Under the pieces are notes generated by a model. It did no database searches and was not told the DNA's origin. It saw nothing but the letters and a program-made list of their open reading frames with translations. The position numbers were made by a program, and so were the translations under genes. From Bacillus sp. FJAT-22090 (GTDB lineage Bacteria > Bacillota > Bacilli > Bacillales_A > Planococcaceae), in assembly GCF_007676755.1 (NCBI RefSeq), contig NZ_VEBK01000002.1, positions 310,001-374,000 of the forward strand: a stretch of DNA of 64,000 bases, in the 5' to 3' direction. Positions 43,448 to 50,495 of this stretch are shown here, in pieces (within the stretch, counting starts at the first letter, position 1; every line of letters starts with the position of its first letter).

Positions 43448-45229
43448 TTATCTTTTTCCATTTTCTCGTTGCCATTTCAAAACTTTATTTTGGAAAGTAG
43501 TAACCTCGGTATGTTGTGGATTATTACCAAATATAAAAACGCCATCTTCATTCTCATGTATTTTTAATACCTTTGCCTCCTTTTTACCATAACCCATCTC
43601 ATGATAAAAATCCAAGTTCAAATCATCAAGTTGCTCACGGCGAATAGTTGATTCTCCTGTTTTCTTTATATTATAATTTACATTTTCTCCTCCAAAAGCT
43701 AAACCTTGTTTATGATGTCCCTTTTCAAGCTCTCCTCTTCTAACCAATGCTTGATAGTCCGCTCTTGTTTCCTTTAATTCCATTCCCTTTACTATAGTAG
43801 ATTCATCAGGGTTAGGATACCAATCAGGATTATTTTCATATAATTTTTTGGCTTCATCATAATATGGACCATAAACATCCACATCTCCACTTTTGATCGT
43901 CGTAGGAATCTCTGTTTTTGCTGGTGGCATATTGAATGAAAGGGCATTTGGCGTACCTAATTGGTAACGAGTGTTAGATAAAATATCCAGCTGATTTTGA
44001 GTTTTGCCAAGTGGACTGTTCACGACGTCTCGGTAAATGGGTGTATAGATGGATGCCATCTTCTCCGTGCTTACGACATTTCTTGCTTGATATAAATCGC
44101 TGCCTTTTTTGGCGAATTTCCCACCTGTACTTACCCATCCTGCAAAGGGAATCATAGCGCCAAAGGAGAGTGCCGCATTCGTTGTATCTCCTCTAGCTGA
44201 ATAAATAATCCCGTTTACACCATCTGCTATTTCTCCAACTCCTGGGATAAGACCGGCCACATCTAACACGGTCTGAAAAATATCTAATCCTTTATTTCCC
44301 TTCGGTATGTCTGCTTGAACAATCTCTTGTTTATATTCCACTTTAGAAACAACTTCATAGAAAACTGTTTCTCCTACCATATATTCTTTAATGAGTAAAC
44401 CATTTTCATACTGATGGTATTTTACATTTTCTTCGACGTTTTCTTCGACCGTGTACACTTTTTTCCCTTCAAGGTTTTGAAAAGTGGCTGTGGTAATCAT
44501 CGTACCGATCAGTTGTTCCTGTTTTTCTACCCATAAGTCACTAGGGTTTAAGTACACTTTTGGGAACAGTTCCGTTCTAATGTCACTTCTTAACGTAAGG
44601 ACATCCCATTGGCTTTGTACAAAGTTAATGTCCTTGGTCCCCGCTTTGAACAGTCCTTCCAAATCCGCCAGCCATGTGTCCATCGCCTGCATATCTTGTT
44701 CGATGGAATATAGTGCGGTCGTCTGGGTTGCGTCAAATTCATGAAGGCCAGTGACCGTGTCATCACGCTTTCTTTTAGACTGAATGACTCCCTCCTGCAC
44801 TCCACTATCATCCAGGTGCGGGAGGCTGACAATATCACTCACTTGATCCATAATACTGTTTGTCTCGTCCGTTAAACTTGCTGTTAGCTGACTGATAAGT
44901 GTCAGTCCTTGTTCCAGTTCGCCTTCTAGAAATTGTTCCAGTATATGGCCCGCTAAATCTGGTTCGAACGAGTGAAGTGCTGCCTCCATCTGTTGCAGCA
45001 CTTGTTGAAAGTTTTCGGAAAACAGAAGAAAAAATTGGAGAAATGGTACATGGCATTCCCTATAAAAGGAGCGAATGGCATTACCCCCTGCTCCTTTCAA
45101 TTGATCTTCCATATCAACAAGTCCTAAAACTGTCTGGTAGATTGTATCTATTTCACTTCTTATCCTGCCTAACAAAGCAATGTTACGCTGTATCCCATCT
45201 TGAAATAAATCTACGTCTAAAACTTTCAT
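43448..45229 (-). CDS. LXG-domain polymorphic toxin (type VII secretion substrate)
   Basis: A 593-residue LXG protein. The LXG N-terminus starts MKVLDVDLFQDGI and contains LKGAGGNAIRSFYRECHVPFL near residue 47, the motif that marks export by the type VII (Ess/Yuk) system, followed by long helices to about residue 240. A middle linker (residues 270-330, EENVKYHQYENG, FQTVLDVAGLIPGVGEIADG) leads to a pre-toxin and C-terminal domain (about 490-593) with EKGHHKQGLAFGGENVNYNI and NNPQHTEVTTFQNKVLKW. GHH suggests an HNH/GHH-type nuclease; this is inference. ATG 45229 follows GAGGA. Secretion genes are not in the window. Confidence 0.85.
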   Translation of the reverse strand: MKVLDVDLFQDGIQRNIALLGRIRSEIDTIYQTVLGLVDMEDQLKGAGGNAIRSFYRECHVPFLQFFLLFSENFQQVLQQMEAALHSFEPDLAGHILEQFLEGELEQGLTLISQLTASLTDETNSIMDQVSDIVSLPHLDDSGVQEGVIQSKRKRDDTVTGLHEFDATQTTALYSIEQDMQAMDTWLADLEGLFKAGTKDINFVQSQWDVLTLRSDIRTELFPKVYLNPSDLWVEKQEQLIGTMITTATFQNLEGKKVYTVEENVEENVKYHQYENGLLIKEYMVGETVFYEVVSKVEYKQEIVQADIPKGNKGLDIFQTVLDVAGLIPGVGEIADGVNGIIYSARGDTTNAALSFGAMIPFAGWVSTGGKFAKKGSDLYQARNVVSTEKMASIYTPIYRDVVNSPLGKTQNQLDILSNTRYQLGTPNALSFNMPPAKTEIPTTIKSGDVDVYGPYYDEAKKLYENNPDWYPNPDESTIVKGMELKETRADYQALVRRGELEKGHHKQGLAFGGENVNYNIKKTGESTIRREQLDDLNLDFYHEMGYGKKEAKVLKIHENEDGVFIFGNNPQHTEVTTFQNKVLKWQRENGKR

Positions 45230-45405
45230 AGGCAATTCCTCATCAAGTGTTTCGAAACAATCACTTTTGAATGATACCAATATTCTTTATTATACAATAA
45301 TACATTACAGGTGAACATTCTTCTCCTCCTCTAGTAACCTATCAATAGTTATAATATTCCACTTTTATACTTGAAGGTAAAGAGAGAAGTTGCAATTTTC
45401 ACTAA

Positions 45406-45552
45406 AACGATCCTTTAGGTGTAACTTGTATTAATTGTATTACGACTCTTATACCACCAGTGAAAGAAAATGGTGGTTATTTAGGTAGATTTAGATATGA
45501 AACTAAATTATTAGGAACAAGCATGAAATTTCAAACATCCACTATTAATTGA
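45406..45552 (+). pseudogene. Short plus-strand protein remnant
   Basis: An open frame after a stop at 45403 encodes NDPLGVTCINCITTLIPPVK and KENGGYLGRFRYETKLLGTS, ending at TGA 45552. Its composition is protein-like but it has no start site, so it is probably the end of a decayed gene. Family not recognised. Confidence 0.25.
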
Positions 45553-45731
45553 TTGGACGGAATTGTATTTGATTTAAGAACATCCATTTAGGAAAAAGTA
45601 AGTAATTTTATCATTTTCTCTCGACCAACTGCACTTATAAGTAAAGGCAACCGGGGGCCGCTACTTTGCCCTAGAACTAGTGCCCAGTGCATTCACTCCA
45701 CCTCTTTTAATCCACTATTTTCACAAAAAAT

Positions 45732-45840
45732 AAAAAAACTCCCACCTCCCAAGATTTTCATCTTGAGGACGAGAGTTTGAATTCGCGGTACCACCTCAGT
45801 TTGCTTATACTGCGACGCTTTACTATAGGGATAATGCGTC
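45732..45840 (-). promoter_or_regulatory. T-box leader, 3' part only, with terminator
   Basis: On the minus strand a stem III-like hairpin (GACGC ... GCGTC, 45814-45840) is followed by AAACTGAGGTGGTACCGCG; GGTGGTACCGCG (45784-45795) is the T-box core that pairs with uncharged tRNA. A terminator hairpin (45736-45778, AAACTCTCGTCC / GGGAGGTGGGAGTTT) with seven T residues follows. Stem I, with the specifier codon, should lie just upstream but a GC-rich repeat begins 18 bases away. No aminoacyl-tRNA synthetase or biosynthesis gene lies downstream, so the leader is orphaned. Confidence 0.85.
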
Positions 45841-45858
45841 TTAAGGAAGTGTCCGCTT

Positions 45859-45990
45859 GGATTTCCGCTGCAGGACGGACGCTTTCCGTGGGGTGAGTGA
45901 TGAGCCTTCACCGTCCGCTTACTCGGCCGCCTGTGAAGTCTCATCTTACTCACTTGATCCCACTGGAGTCGCCGTCTGCAGCTCTAATCC
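45859..45990 (+). repeat. GC-rich intergenic repeat, copy 3
   Basis: A 132-base element with inverted ends GGATTTCCGCTGCAG and CTGCAGCTCTAATCC (three mismatches). It shares GGACGCTTTCCG and GGTGAGTGATGAGCC with the copy at 46396 (minus strand). It is GC-rich against an AT-rich background and sits where the T-box stem I should be. Confidence 0.75.
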
Positions 45991-46049
45991 ATCAAAATAG
46001 ACCTTTTATCTGTATTTATTAGCCATTAAAAGTTAGGAAATGGCTTAGC

Positions 46050-46154
46050 GAGACCAAATAGCTCGTGAAAGCAACCAATTCAACAGGCAACGCAACCAGT
46101 TAGAGCTTGAAAGCAACCAAATTGGCAACGAGCGCAACCAATTCTCCAAGGAAA
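46050..46154 (+). repeat. 21-bp tandem repeat, block A
   Basis: Five units of 21 bases starting at 46050, 46071, 46092, 46113 and 46134. Four begin GCAACCA; the first begins GAGACCA. The rest of the unit varies (for example ATTCAACAGGCAAC, GTTAGAGCTTGAAA, AATTGGCAACGAGC). The frame is open on the plus strand, reading repeats such as RNQLELESNQIGNERNQ, but without a start site. Confidence 0.75.
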
Positions 46155-46236
46155 GGCTAGAGGACACTAATTATTATGCACTTTCCATGAAGAATCTACT
46201 TAATTTAAATGGATTAGATCGTCCATTTAAATTTAC

Positions 46237-46307
46237 GCAACATATCAGTCGTTACTCGCAACATTATAAACCGGATGCGCAATATTTACCTACTTACTCG
46301 CAACATT
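46237..46307 (+). repeat. 21-bp tandem repeat, block B
   Basis: Units starting at 46237, 46258, 46279 and 46300 each begin GCAACAT (GCAATAT in the third) and end near TACTC. The spacing is exactly 21 bases, as in block A, and the unit heads are related (GCAACCA and GCAACAT). The last unit is cut short after GCAACATTTGG. Confidence 0.75.
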
Positions 46308-46395
46308 TGGGACAGATCGAACTTTGAGGCTCGTATGCTACCTCGTTATGCCCGCATAACAACATTCTTTGGTCGGGATTGAAGCAATTTTCTTT

Positions 46396-46520
46396 GATTT
46401 TCTCTGCTGGCGGCGACTCCTGCCGGATGAGTGGGCTAATGAGACATTCCAACGAACGCGCAAGCGGCGGGAATGGCTCATCGCTCACCCGGCGGAAAGC
46501 GTCCGCAAGCGGAGAAAATC
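46396..46520 (-). repeat. GC-rich intergenic repeat, copy 4
   Basis: Inverted ends GATTTTCTCTGCTGGCGG and CCGCAAGCGGAGAAAATC match at 16 of 18 positions, so the whole 125-base element can fold back. On the minus strand it contains GGACGCTTTCCG and GTGAGCGATGAGCC, shared with copy 3. An open frame overlapping it is not a gene. Confidence 0.8.
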
Positions 46521-46713
46521 TTAGCGGTCAATAGTCTACCTACTAAGACGCATTGTCCCTAATAAACGAACCGAAACATAAAGCGGTAAGCGCTCATCCT
46601 ATTCGCTAAATGCAATAATATGGATAACAAACAGATGTAATATAGGTAAAATCGTGATTCTATTCCTTAGTTGATTTCCACCAGAACTTTTCAACGTGCA
46701 ACATCTTTGTATC
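46521..46713. other. Spacer between the repeats and nadD
   Basis: About 190 bases of AT-rich sequence. No convincing terminator or gene is visible; GCGGTAAGCGCT is a minor palindrome. Confidence 0.35.
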
Positions 46714-47337
46714 TCAACTACCTTGACTATACAATTTATGTTTTTTGATATAATCATAGCACTGAGCAGGCAATAAATATTTTGGTTCTCCTCCTAATGC
46801 AAATTCTTCCCGAATATACGTAGAGCTTATTTCCATAGCTAATCCCTTATCAACTAAATGGAAGGTTGAACCATCATCATTGTTCCTAAGAATAGCAGAG
46901 CGGCTAATTGTTGAGAGCATATCTACTCCATCTCTTGCCATCACGATGAATTTATTTTCGGAAACTAACTCTTTCCCTTTAACCCATTCACCTTTCCCAA
47001 TATCCACTAACAAATCTGCTCCCATAATGAAGTACACTTCATCATTTGGATATTTCTTTTTAAAGTGTGTCATTGTGTCATACGTATATATATTCCATGC
47101 ATCTTGCATCATCTCATGATCATCTGCAATAAAACGACTATCATCTTCTATAGCCATTTGTAGCATATGCCAACGATGCTCATCTCCCGTTTTCATCCGT
47201 TTATCTTTTCGCTTGTTAGAGCAAGGTAGGAAGATCACCTTATCCAATTTGCATCGATGCGCAACTGTGCTTGCTGTCCATAGGTGTACATTTGTTATTG
47301 GGTCAAATGAAGACCCATAAATACCGATTTTGGCCAT
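46714..47337 (-). CDS. nadD: Nicotinate-nucleotide adenylyltransferase-like protein
   Basis: The 207-residue protein has the nucleotidyltransferase features MAKIGIYGSSFDPITNVHLW with the HxGH-like site (here NVHL) and SRSAILRNNDDG near residue 145, the SRSxIR-like motif, with SSTYIREEFALGGEPKYLLP after it. It adenylates nicotinate mononucleotide. It differs from housekeeping NadD (about 190 residues, GGTFDP and HLIIA) by GSSFDPIT, so it may be a second, salvage-linked copy. It is the last gene of the pncA-pncB-nadD unit. Confidence 0.8.
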   Translation of the reverse strand: MAKIGIYGSSFDPITNVHLWTASTVAHRCKLDKVIFLPCSNKRKDKRMKTGDEHRWHMLQMAIEDDSRFIADDHEMMQDAWNIYTYDTMTHFKKKYPNDEVYFIMGADLLVDIGKGEWVKGKELVSENKFIVMARDGVDMLSTISRSAILRNNDDGSTFHLVDKGLAMEISSTYIREEFALGGEPKYLLPAQCYDYIKKHKLYSQGS

Positions 47338-47380
47338 TATATATTCCCTCCATACTCATTATTCTATTTTTCTCTTGTTG

Positions 47381-48832
47381 TTACCTTCGCAACGTTTCTT
47401 TTATTTCATGAATCCGTTCCATCTTATTATCCCAGCAAGCTTGACTTAAATCGACTGGATACTCTTCTGGATTCATTGTACGTTTATACTCATTCCACAA
47501 TAATTTTAGATTTTCGTTTGCATAGACTTGTATTTCTTGGATAGTCGGGAGTTCATAAACAACAGAACCACCGACAATCACATCTATATGCAACTCTTTT
47601 GCGGTAAAATTAGTTACGAATTTACTAATGTAGGTGTGTACTGGATGAAACATTTTCAAGTGGTCTTCCTCTTGTGGATTTTCATGCGCTAAAGCAATAT
47701 AGTCTCCTTCGGCATGACCATTGACGTTATTAATAATTCGGTATATTCTTTTACGACCTGGAGTTGTTACTTTTTCTGGATTCGCAGAGATTTTAATGGT
47801 ATCGACCATTTCTCCATTTTCAGCCTCAATAGAAACTAATTTATATACAGCGCCAAGAGCAGGCTGATCATAAGCAGTGATCAATTTTGTCCCAACACCC
47901 CAATTATCAATTCTCGCTCCTTGTGCTTTTAAGTTCATAATCGTGTATTCGTCTAAATCATTAGAAGCGGAAATTTTTGCATTTGTAAAACCAGCTTCAT
48001 CTAACATTTTTCTAGCTTCTTTTGAAAGGTAAGCCATATCTCCGCTATCTAAACGGATACCTATGAAGTTAATTTTGTCTCCAAATTCCTTTGCAACACG
48101 AATAGCATTTGGAACACCCGAACGTAGTGTATCGTATGTGTCTACTAAGAAAATACAATCCTTATGTGCACTTGCATATTTTGTAAATGCTACATATTCA
48201 TCAAGATAAGCTTGCACCATTGCATGTGCATGTGTTCCAACCACTGGGATACCAAATAATTTTCCTGCTCTCACATTACTGGTTCCGGATAATCCTCCGA
48301 TATAAGCAGCCCTAGTGCCCCAAATAGCAGCATCGAATTCGTGAGCGCGTCTTGTACCAAACTCCATAGCGGTCCCATCCTCAATGACGTGTTTAATACG
48401 TGAAGCTTTTGTTGCAATCAATGTCTGGAAATTCACGATATTTAATAGAGCTGTTTCGATCAATTGAGCTTCTGCTAATGGGGCCTCTATTTGCAGAATT
48501 GGTTCATTTGCAAATACCAATTCCCCTTCTTTCATCGAACGAATCGTTCCAGTAAATTTTAGGTTACGAAGGTATTCAAGATATTCCTCTGAATAATGCC
48601 CTTCCTCACGAAGATATGCGATATCACTCTCGGAAAACCCAAAGCTCTCAATAAATTCAATAATACGCTGTAGTCCCGCAAACAGTGAATAACCATTTCC
48701 AAATGGAAGTTTTCGAAAATACATTTCAAAAACTGCTTTTTTATTGTGAATTCCATCCTTCCAATAAGTCTCCACCATATTAATTTGATAAAGATCTGTG
48801 TGTAACATGAAACTATCGTCAGCATAATTCAT
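47381..48832 (-). CDS. pncB: Nicotinate phosphoribosyltransferase
   Basis: The 483-residue enzyme converts nicotinate and PRPP to nicotinate mononucleotide. It shows LHTDLYQINMVETYW at the start, EFGTRRAHEFDAAIWGTRAA near residue 157, GTHAHAMVQAY near residue 200 (the phosphorylated histidine region), DTYDTLRSGVPNAI and RLDSGDMAYLSKEARKMLD, with SNDLDEYTI and GVGTKLITAYDQPALGAVYK. Length matches the long PncB form. ATG 48832 has AAGGAGG eight bases upstream. It lies 30 bases after pncA and 43 before nadD. Confidence 0.95.
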   Translation of the reverse strand: MNYADDSFMLHTDLYQINMVETYWKDGIHNKKAVFEMYFRKLPFGNGYSLFAGLQRIIEFIESFGFSESDIAYLREEGHYSEEYLEYLRNLKFTGTIRSMKEGELVFANEPILQIEAPLAEAQLIETALLNIVNFQTLIATKASRIKHVIEDGTAMEFGTRRAHEFDAAIWGTRAAYIGGLSGTSNVRAGKLFGIPVVGTHAHAMVQAYLDEYVAFTKYASAHKDCIFLVDTYDTLRSGVPNAIRVAKEFGDKINFIGIRLDSGDMAYLSKEARKMLDEAGFTNAKISASNDLDEYTIMNLKAQGARIDNWGVGTKLITAYDQPALGAVYKLVSIEAENGEMVDTIKISANPEKVTTPGRKRIYRIINNVNGHAEGDYIALAHENPQEEDHLKMFHPVHTYISKFVTNFTAKELHIDVIVGGSVVYELPTIQEIQVYANENLKLLWNEYKRTMNPEEYPVDLSQACWDNKMERIHEIKETLRR

Positions 48833-48862
48833 TTTATTTTCCTCCTTATATCCCTTCAACAT

Positions 48863-49417
48863 TTATATCACTTTTGCTCCAAGTGAATTTTCAAAATGCC
48901 CTAATGCCCAATCATGTCCCGCTTGGTTAAAGGAAGCTACTGCTCCTTCATGGATGACGATTTGAAACCCTTTGTTATAAGCGTCTACAGCAGTATGGAG
49001 TACACAAATATCTGTACAAACACCGACTAAATGGACCTCTGTAATTCCACGTTCACGTAATTTAATTTCTAAATCTGTTCCGGCAAAAGCCGAATATCTT
49101 TTTTTATCCATGAAGTAGACATTATCCTTACCTTCATTTAAATCGTATACATTTTTTAAAGTGCCATATAAATTTCTACCTTTTGTGTCTCTAATATTAT
49201 GAGGTGGAAATAACTTTGTTTCAGGATGATATTTGTCTCCTTCTTCATGGACATCCACAGCAAACACTGTATAATCTCCGTTAGCGATAAATTCCTCTGT
49301 CAATTGAGTAATTTTAAATTCCAGTTTTTGACCAGGTTCCCCACAAGTTAAAGAACCGTTAGTAGCTACAAAATCCTCCGTGTAATCGATGTTAATAAGC
49401 GCACGTTTTTGCATCAT
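48863..49417 (-). CDS. pncA: Nicotinamidase
   Basis: The 184-residue isochorismatase-fold enzyme hydrolyses nicotinamide to nicotinate. Catalytic aspartate in INIDYTEDFVATNGSLTCG near residue 10, metal ligands in AVDVHEEGDKYHPETKLFPPHN (D, H, H), lysine in YFMDKKRYSAFAGTDLEIKL near residue 103 and cysteine in LVGVCTDICVLHTAVDAYN near residue 138. Closely follows Bacillus PncA. It is the first gene of the salvage unit; the candidate NrtR operator lies just upstream. GGAGGAG precedes the start. Confidence 0.95.
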   Translation of the reverse strand: MMQKRALINIDYTEDFVATNGSLTCGEPGQKLEFKITQLTEEFIANGDYTVFAVDVHEEGDKYHPETKLFPPHNIRDTKGRNLYGTLKNVYDLNEGKDNVYFMDKKRYSAFAGTDLEIKLRERGITEVHLVGVCTDICVLHTAVDAYNKGFQIVIHEGAVASFNQAGHDWALGHFENSLGAKVI

Positions 49418-49442
49418 ATCTTCTCCTCCTATTATTCTTTAC

Positions 49443-49468
49443 TTTGTAAATCTTAAATTACAAATTAC
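49443..49468 (-). promoter_or_regulatory. Candidate NrtR operator before pncA
   Basis: TTTGTAA-N8-TTACAAA (49443-49464) is a 7+8+7 inverted repeat. On the minus strand it includes GTAATTTGTAATTTA (49468-49454), which also occurs at 50327-50341 on the plus strand. It lies 26 bases before the pncA start. Confidence 0.65.
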
Positions 49469-49481
49469 ATATTTTAAAATG

Positions 49482-49508
49482 ATTAGGAAAGAAAACAACT
49501 TTCCTAAT
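49482..49508 (-). terminator. Hairpin at the end of the NUDIX gene
   Basis: Arms ATTAGGAAAG and CTTTCCTAAT overlap the stop codon of the NUDIX gene, with a seven-base loop. T tract weak on the minus strand. Confidence 0.45.
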
Positions 49509-50304
49509 GATAGATGGACTCAATAATCTCAAAGTCATTAAATGTGTATAATTGTGACGGTCTAAATGAATTTCTATTTGTTTTTTTCGGTATTCCTTCT
49601 TCATCCGTTACCTTTTCGATAAAGGGTAGCTTTGGTGCTTTAGTAAAGAATACCGAATCGTTGGAGATTCGAGGATCCTCTCCTACTGTGAGGAGTACCC
49701 TTTGTAATTCGGACAAGGTGAATTCTTTCGGTAGAAAATTTTTAGCTACAGTTGATTGGATCATCTCTTTCTTTATAAACTTCAAAGCATCTGTAATAAT
49801 TTTTCGATGGTCAAAAGCTAAATCCAATTTGAATACTTCCTCAATATCGAATAATTCTACTTCCGCCGCATCGTCATTTGCTTGCCGATGTCCTATGTTT
49901 TTTTCTGGAACAATAGCGTAAAAGGCATTTGAAATCATCCAACCACGAGGGTCACGTCCGAACTCGTCATAAACACCAAAATGCTTAATGTGTAAGCCGT
50001 CCACATTTGTTTCTTCTTTTAATTCCCTTTTAGCTGCCATGTAAGCCGTTTCTTTTTTTGGTGCATCTACGAAACCACCGGGAAGCGCCCATTTTCCTCC
50101 CTCAATATTAGGATTATTTTCGCTATCTTTTTCAGCTCGTTTGATTAACATGATATTAAGTGTCATCTTCGGGGGCGCTTTCTCCAATACTTTTTCAGAT
50201 ACAATTGTAAAAATAGCAATATCCGATGTATAACCATCCGGGGTGCGGTACTTAGAGGAATCATAATTCTTTATAAATTCCTCTTCTGTCTTGTACTCTG
50301 TCAT
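49504..50304 (-). CDS. nrtR: NUDIX-related regulator of NAD salvage, NrtR-like
   Basis: The 266-residue protein has an N-terminal NUDIX fold, GGKWALPGGFVDAPKKETAYMAAKRELKEETNV near residue 68. The NUDIX box G-x5-E-x7-REUxEExGU is only partly conserved: the GFV and RELKEET parts are present, but A-P-K-K replaces the usual xEx. Then SDIAIFTIVSEKVLEKAPP and, at the C-terminus (about 200-266), a winged helix FLPKEFTLSELQRVLLTVGE. NrtR proteins bind ADP-ribose and repress NAD genes. It lies directly upstream of pncA, pncB and nadD, all salvage genes. Alternative: an ADP-ribose pyrophosphatase with an added domain. Confidence 0.85.
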   Translation of the reverse strand: MTEYKTEEEFIKNYDSSKYRTPDGYTSDIAIFTIVSEKVLEKAPPKMTLNIMLIKRAEKDSENNPNIEGGKWALPGGFVDAPKKETAYMAAKRELKEETNVDGLHIKHFGVYDEFGRDPRGWMISNAFYAIVPEKNIGHRQANDDAAEVELFDIEEVFKLDLAFDHRKIITDALKFIKKEMIQSTVAKNFLPKEFTLSELQRVLLTVGEDPRISNDSVFFTKAPKLPFIEKVTDEEGIPKKTNRNSFRPSQLYTFNDFEIIESIYH

Positions 50305-50326
50305 AAATGTTCCTCGTTCCTTTTAG

Positions 50327-50352
50327 TAATTTGTAATTTATGAATTACTTGT
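50327..50352 (+). promoter_or_regulatory. Candidate NrtR operator before nrtR
   Basis: TTTGTAA at 50331-50337 is followed by N8 and TTACTTG, imperfect to TTTGTAA-N8-TTACAAA. GTAATTTGTAATTTA (50327-50341) is identical to the site before pncA in opposite orientation. It lies 23 bases before the start codon. Confidence 0.55.
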
Positions 50353-50495
50353 TATATGTATAGTATTCCTTCTATACATATTTTGCAACCCTTTTGATTA
50401 AATTTTTGAAAAGGCTTTTGGTTTACTCTTCAACCTATATTGTTTTTTCATTAATGACCAAAGTATAACCCCAATTAAATTTGGGAGTGACCAAA
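50353..50495. other. Spacer with a decayed membrane ORF
   Basis: On the minus strand GTG 50514 opens VAHIGIIWSLPNLIGVIL, then a frameshift near 50462 separates SLMKKQYRLKSK and KAFSKI with TAA near 50400. Overlapping the end of the M1 peptidase gene, it looks like the remnant of a small membrane protein gene. Confidence 0.25.

Noticed and set aside
45670-45690. Resemblance to a cloning polylinker (CTAGAACTAGT, GGCCGCT)
   Set aside because: Only short fragments match, not the ordered series of sites of a vector, and they fall in native-looking sequence.
45693-45953. 86-codon minus-strand ORF
   Set aside because: It lies over the T-box leader and repeat copy 3, so its open frame is a by-product.
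46050-46307. CRISPR array
   Set aside because: Units are contiguous, 21 bases with no unique spacers and no cas genes; a minisatellite fits better.
46294-46488. 64-codon minus-strand ORF
   Set aside because: It covers repeat copy 4 and the 21-bp repeat tail; not a gene.
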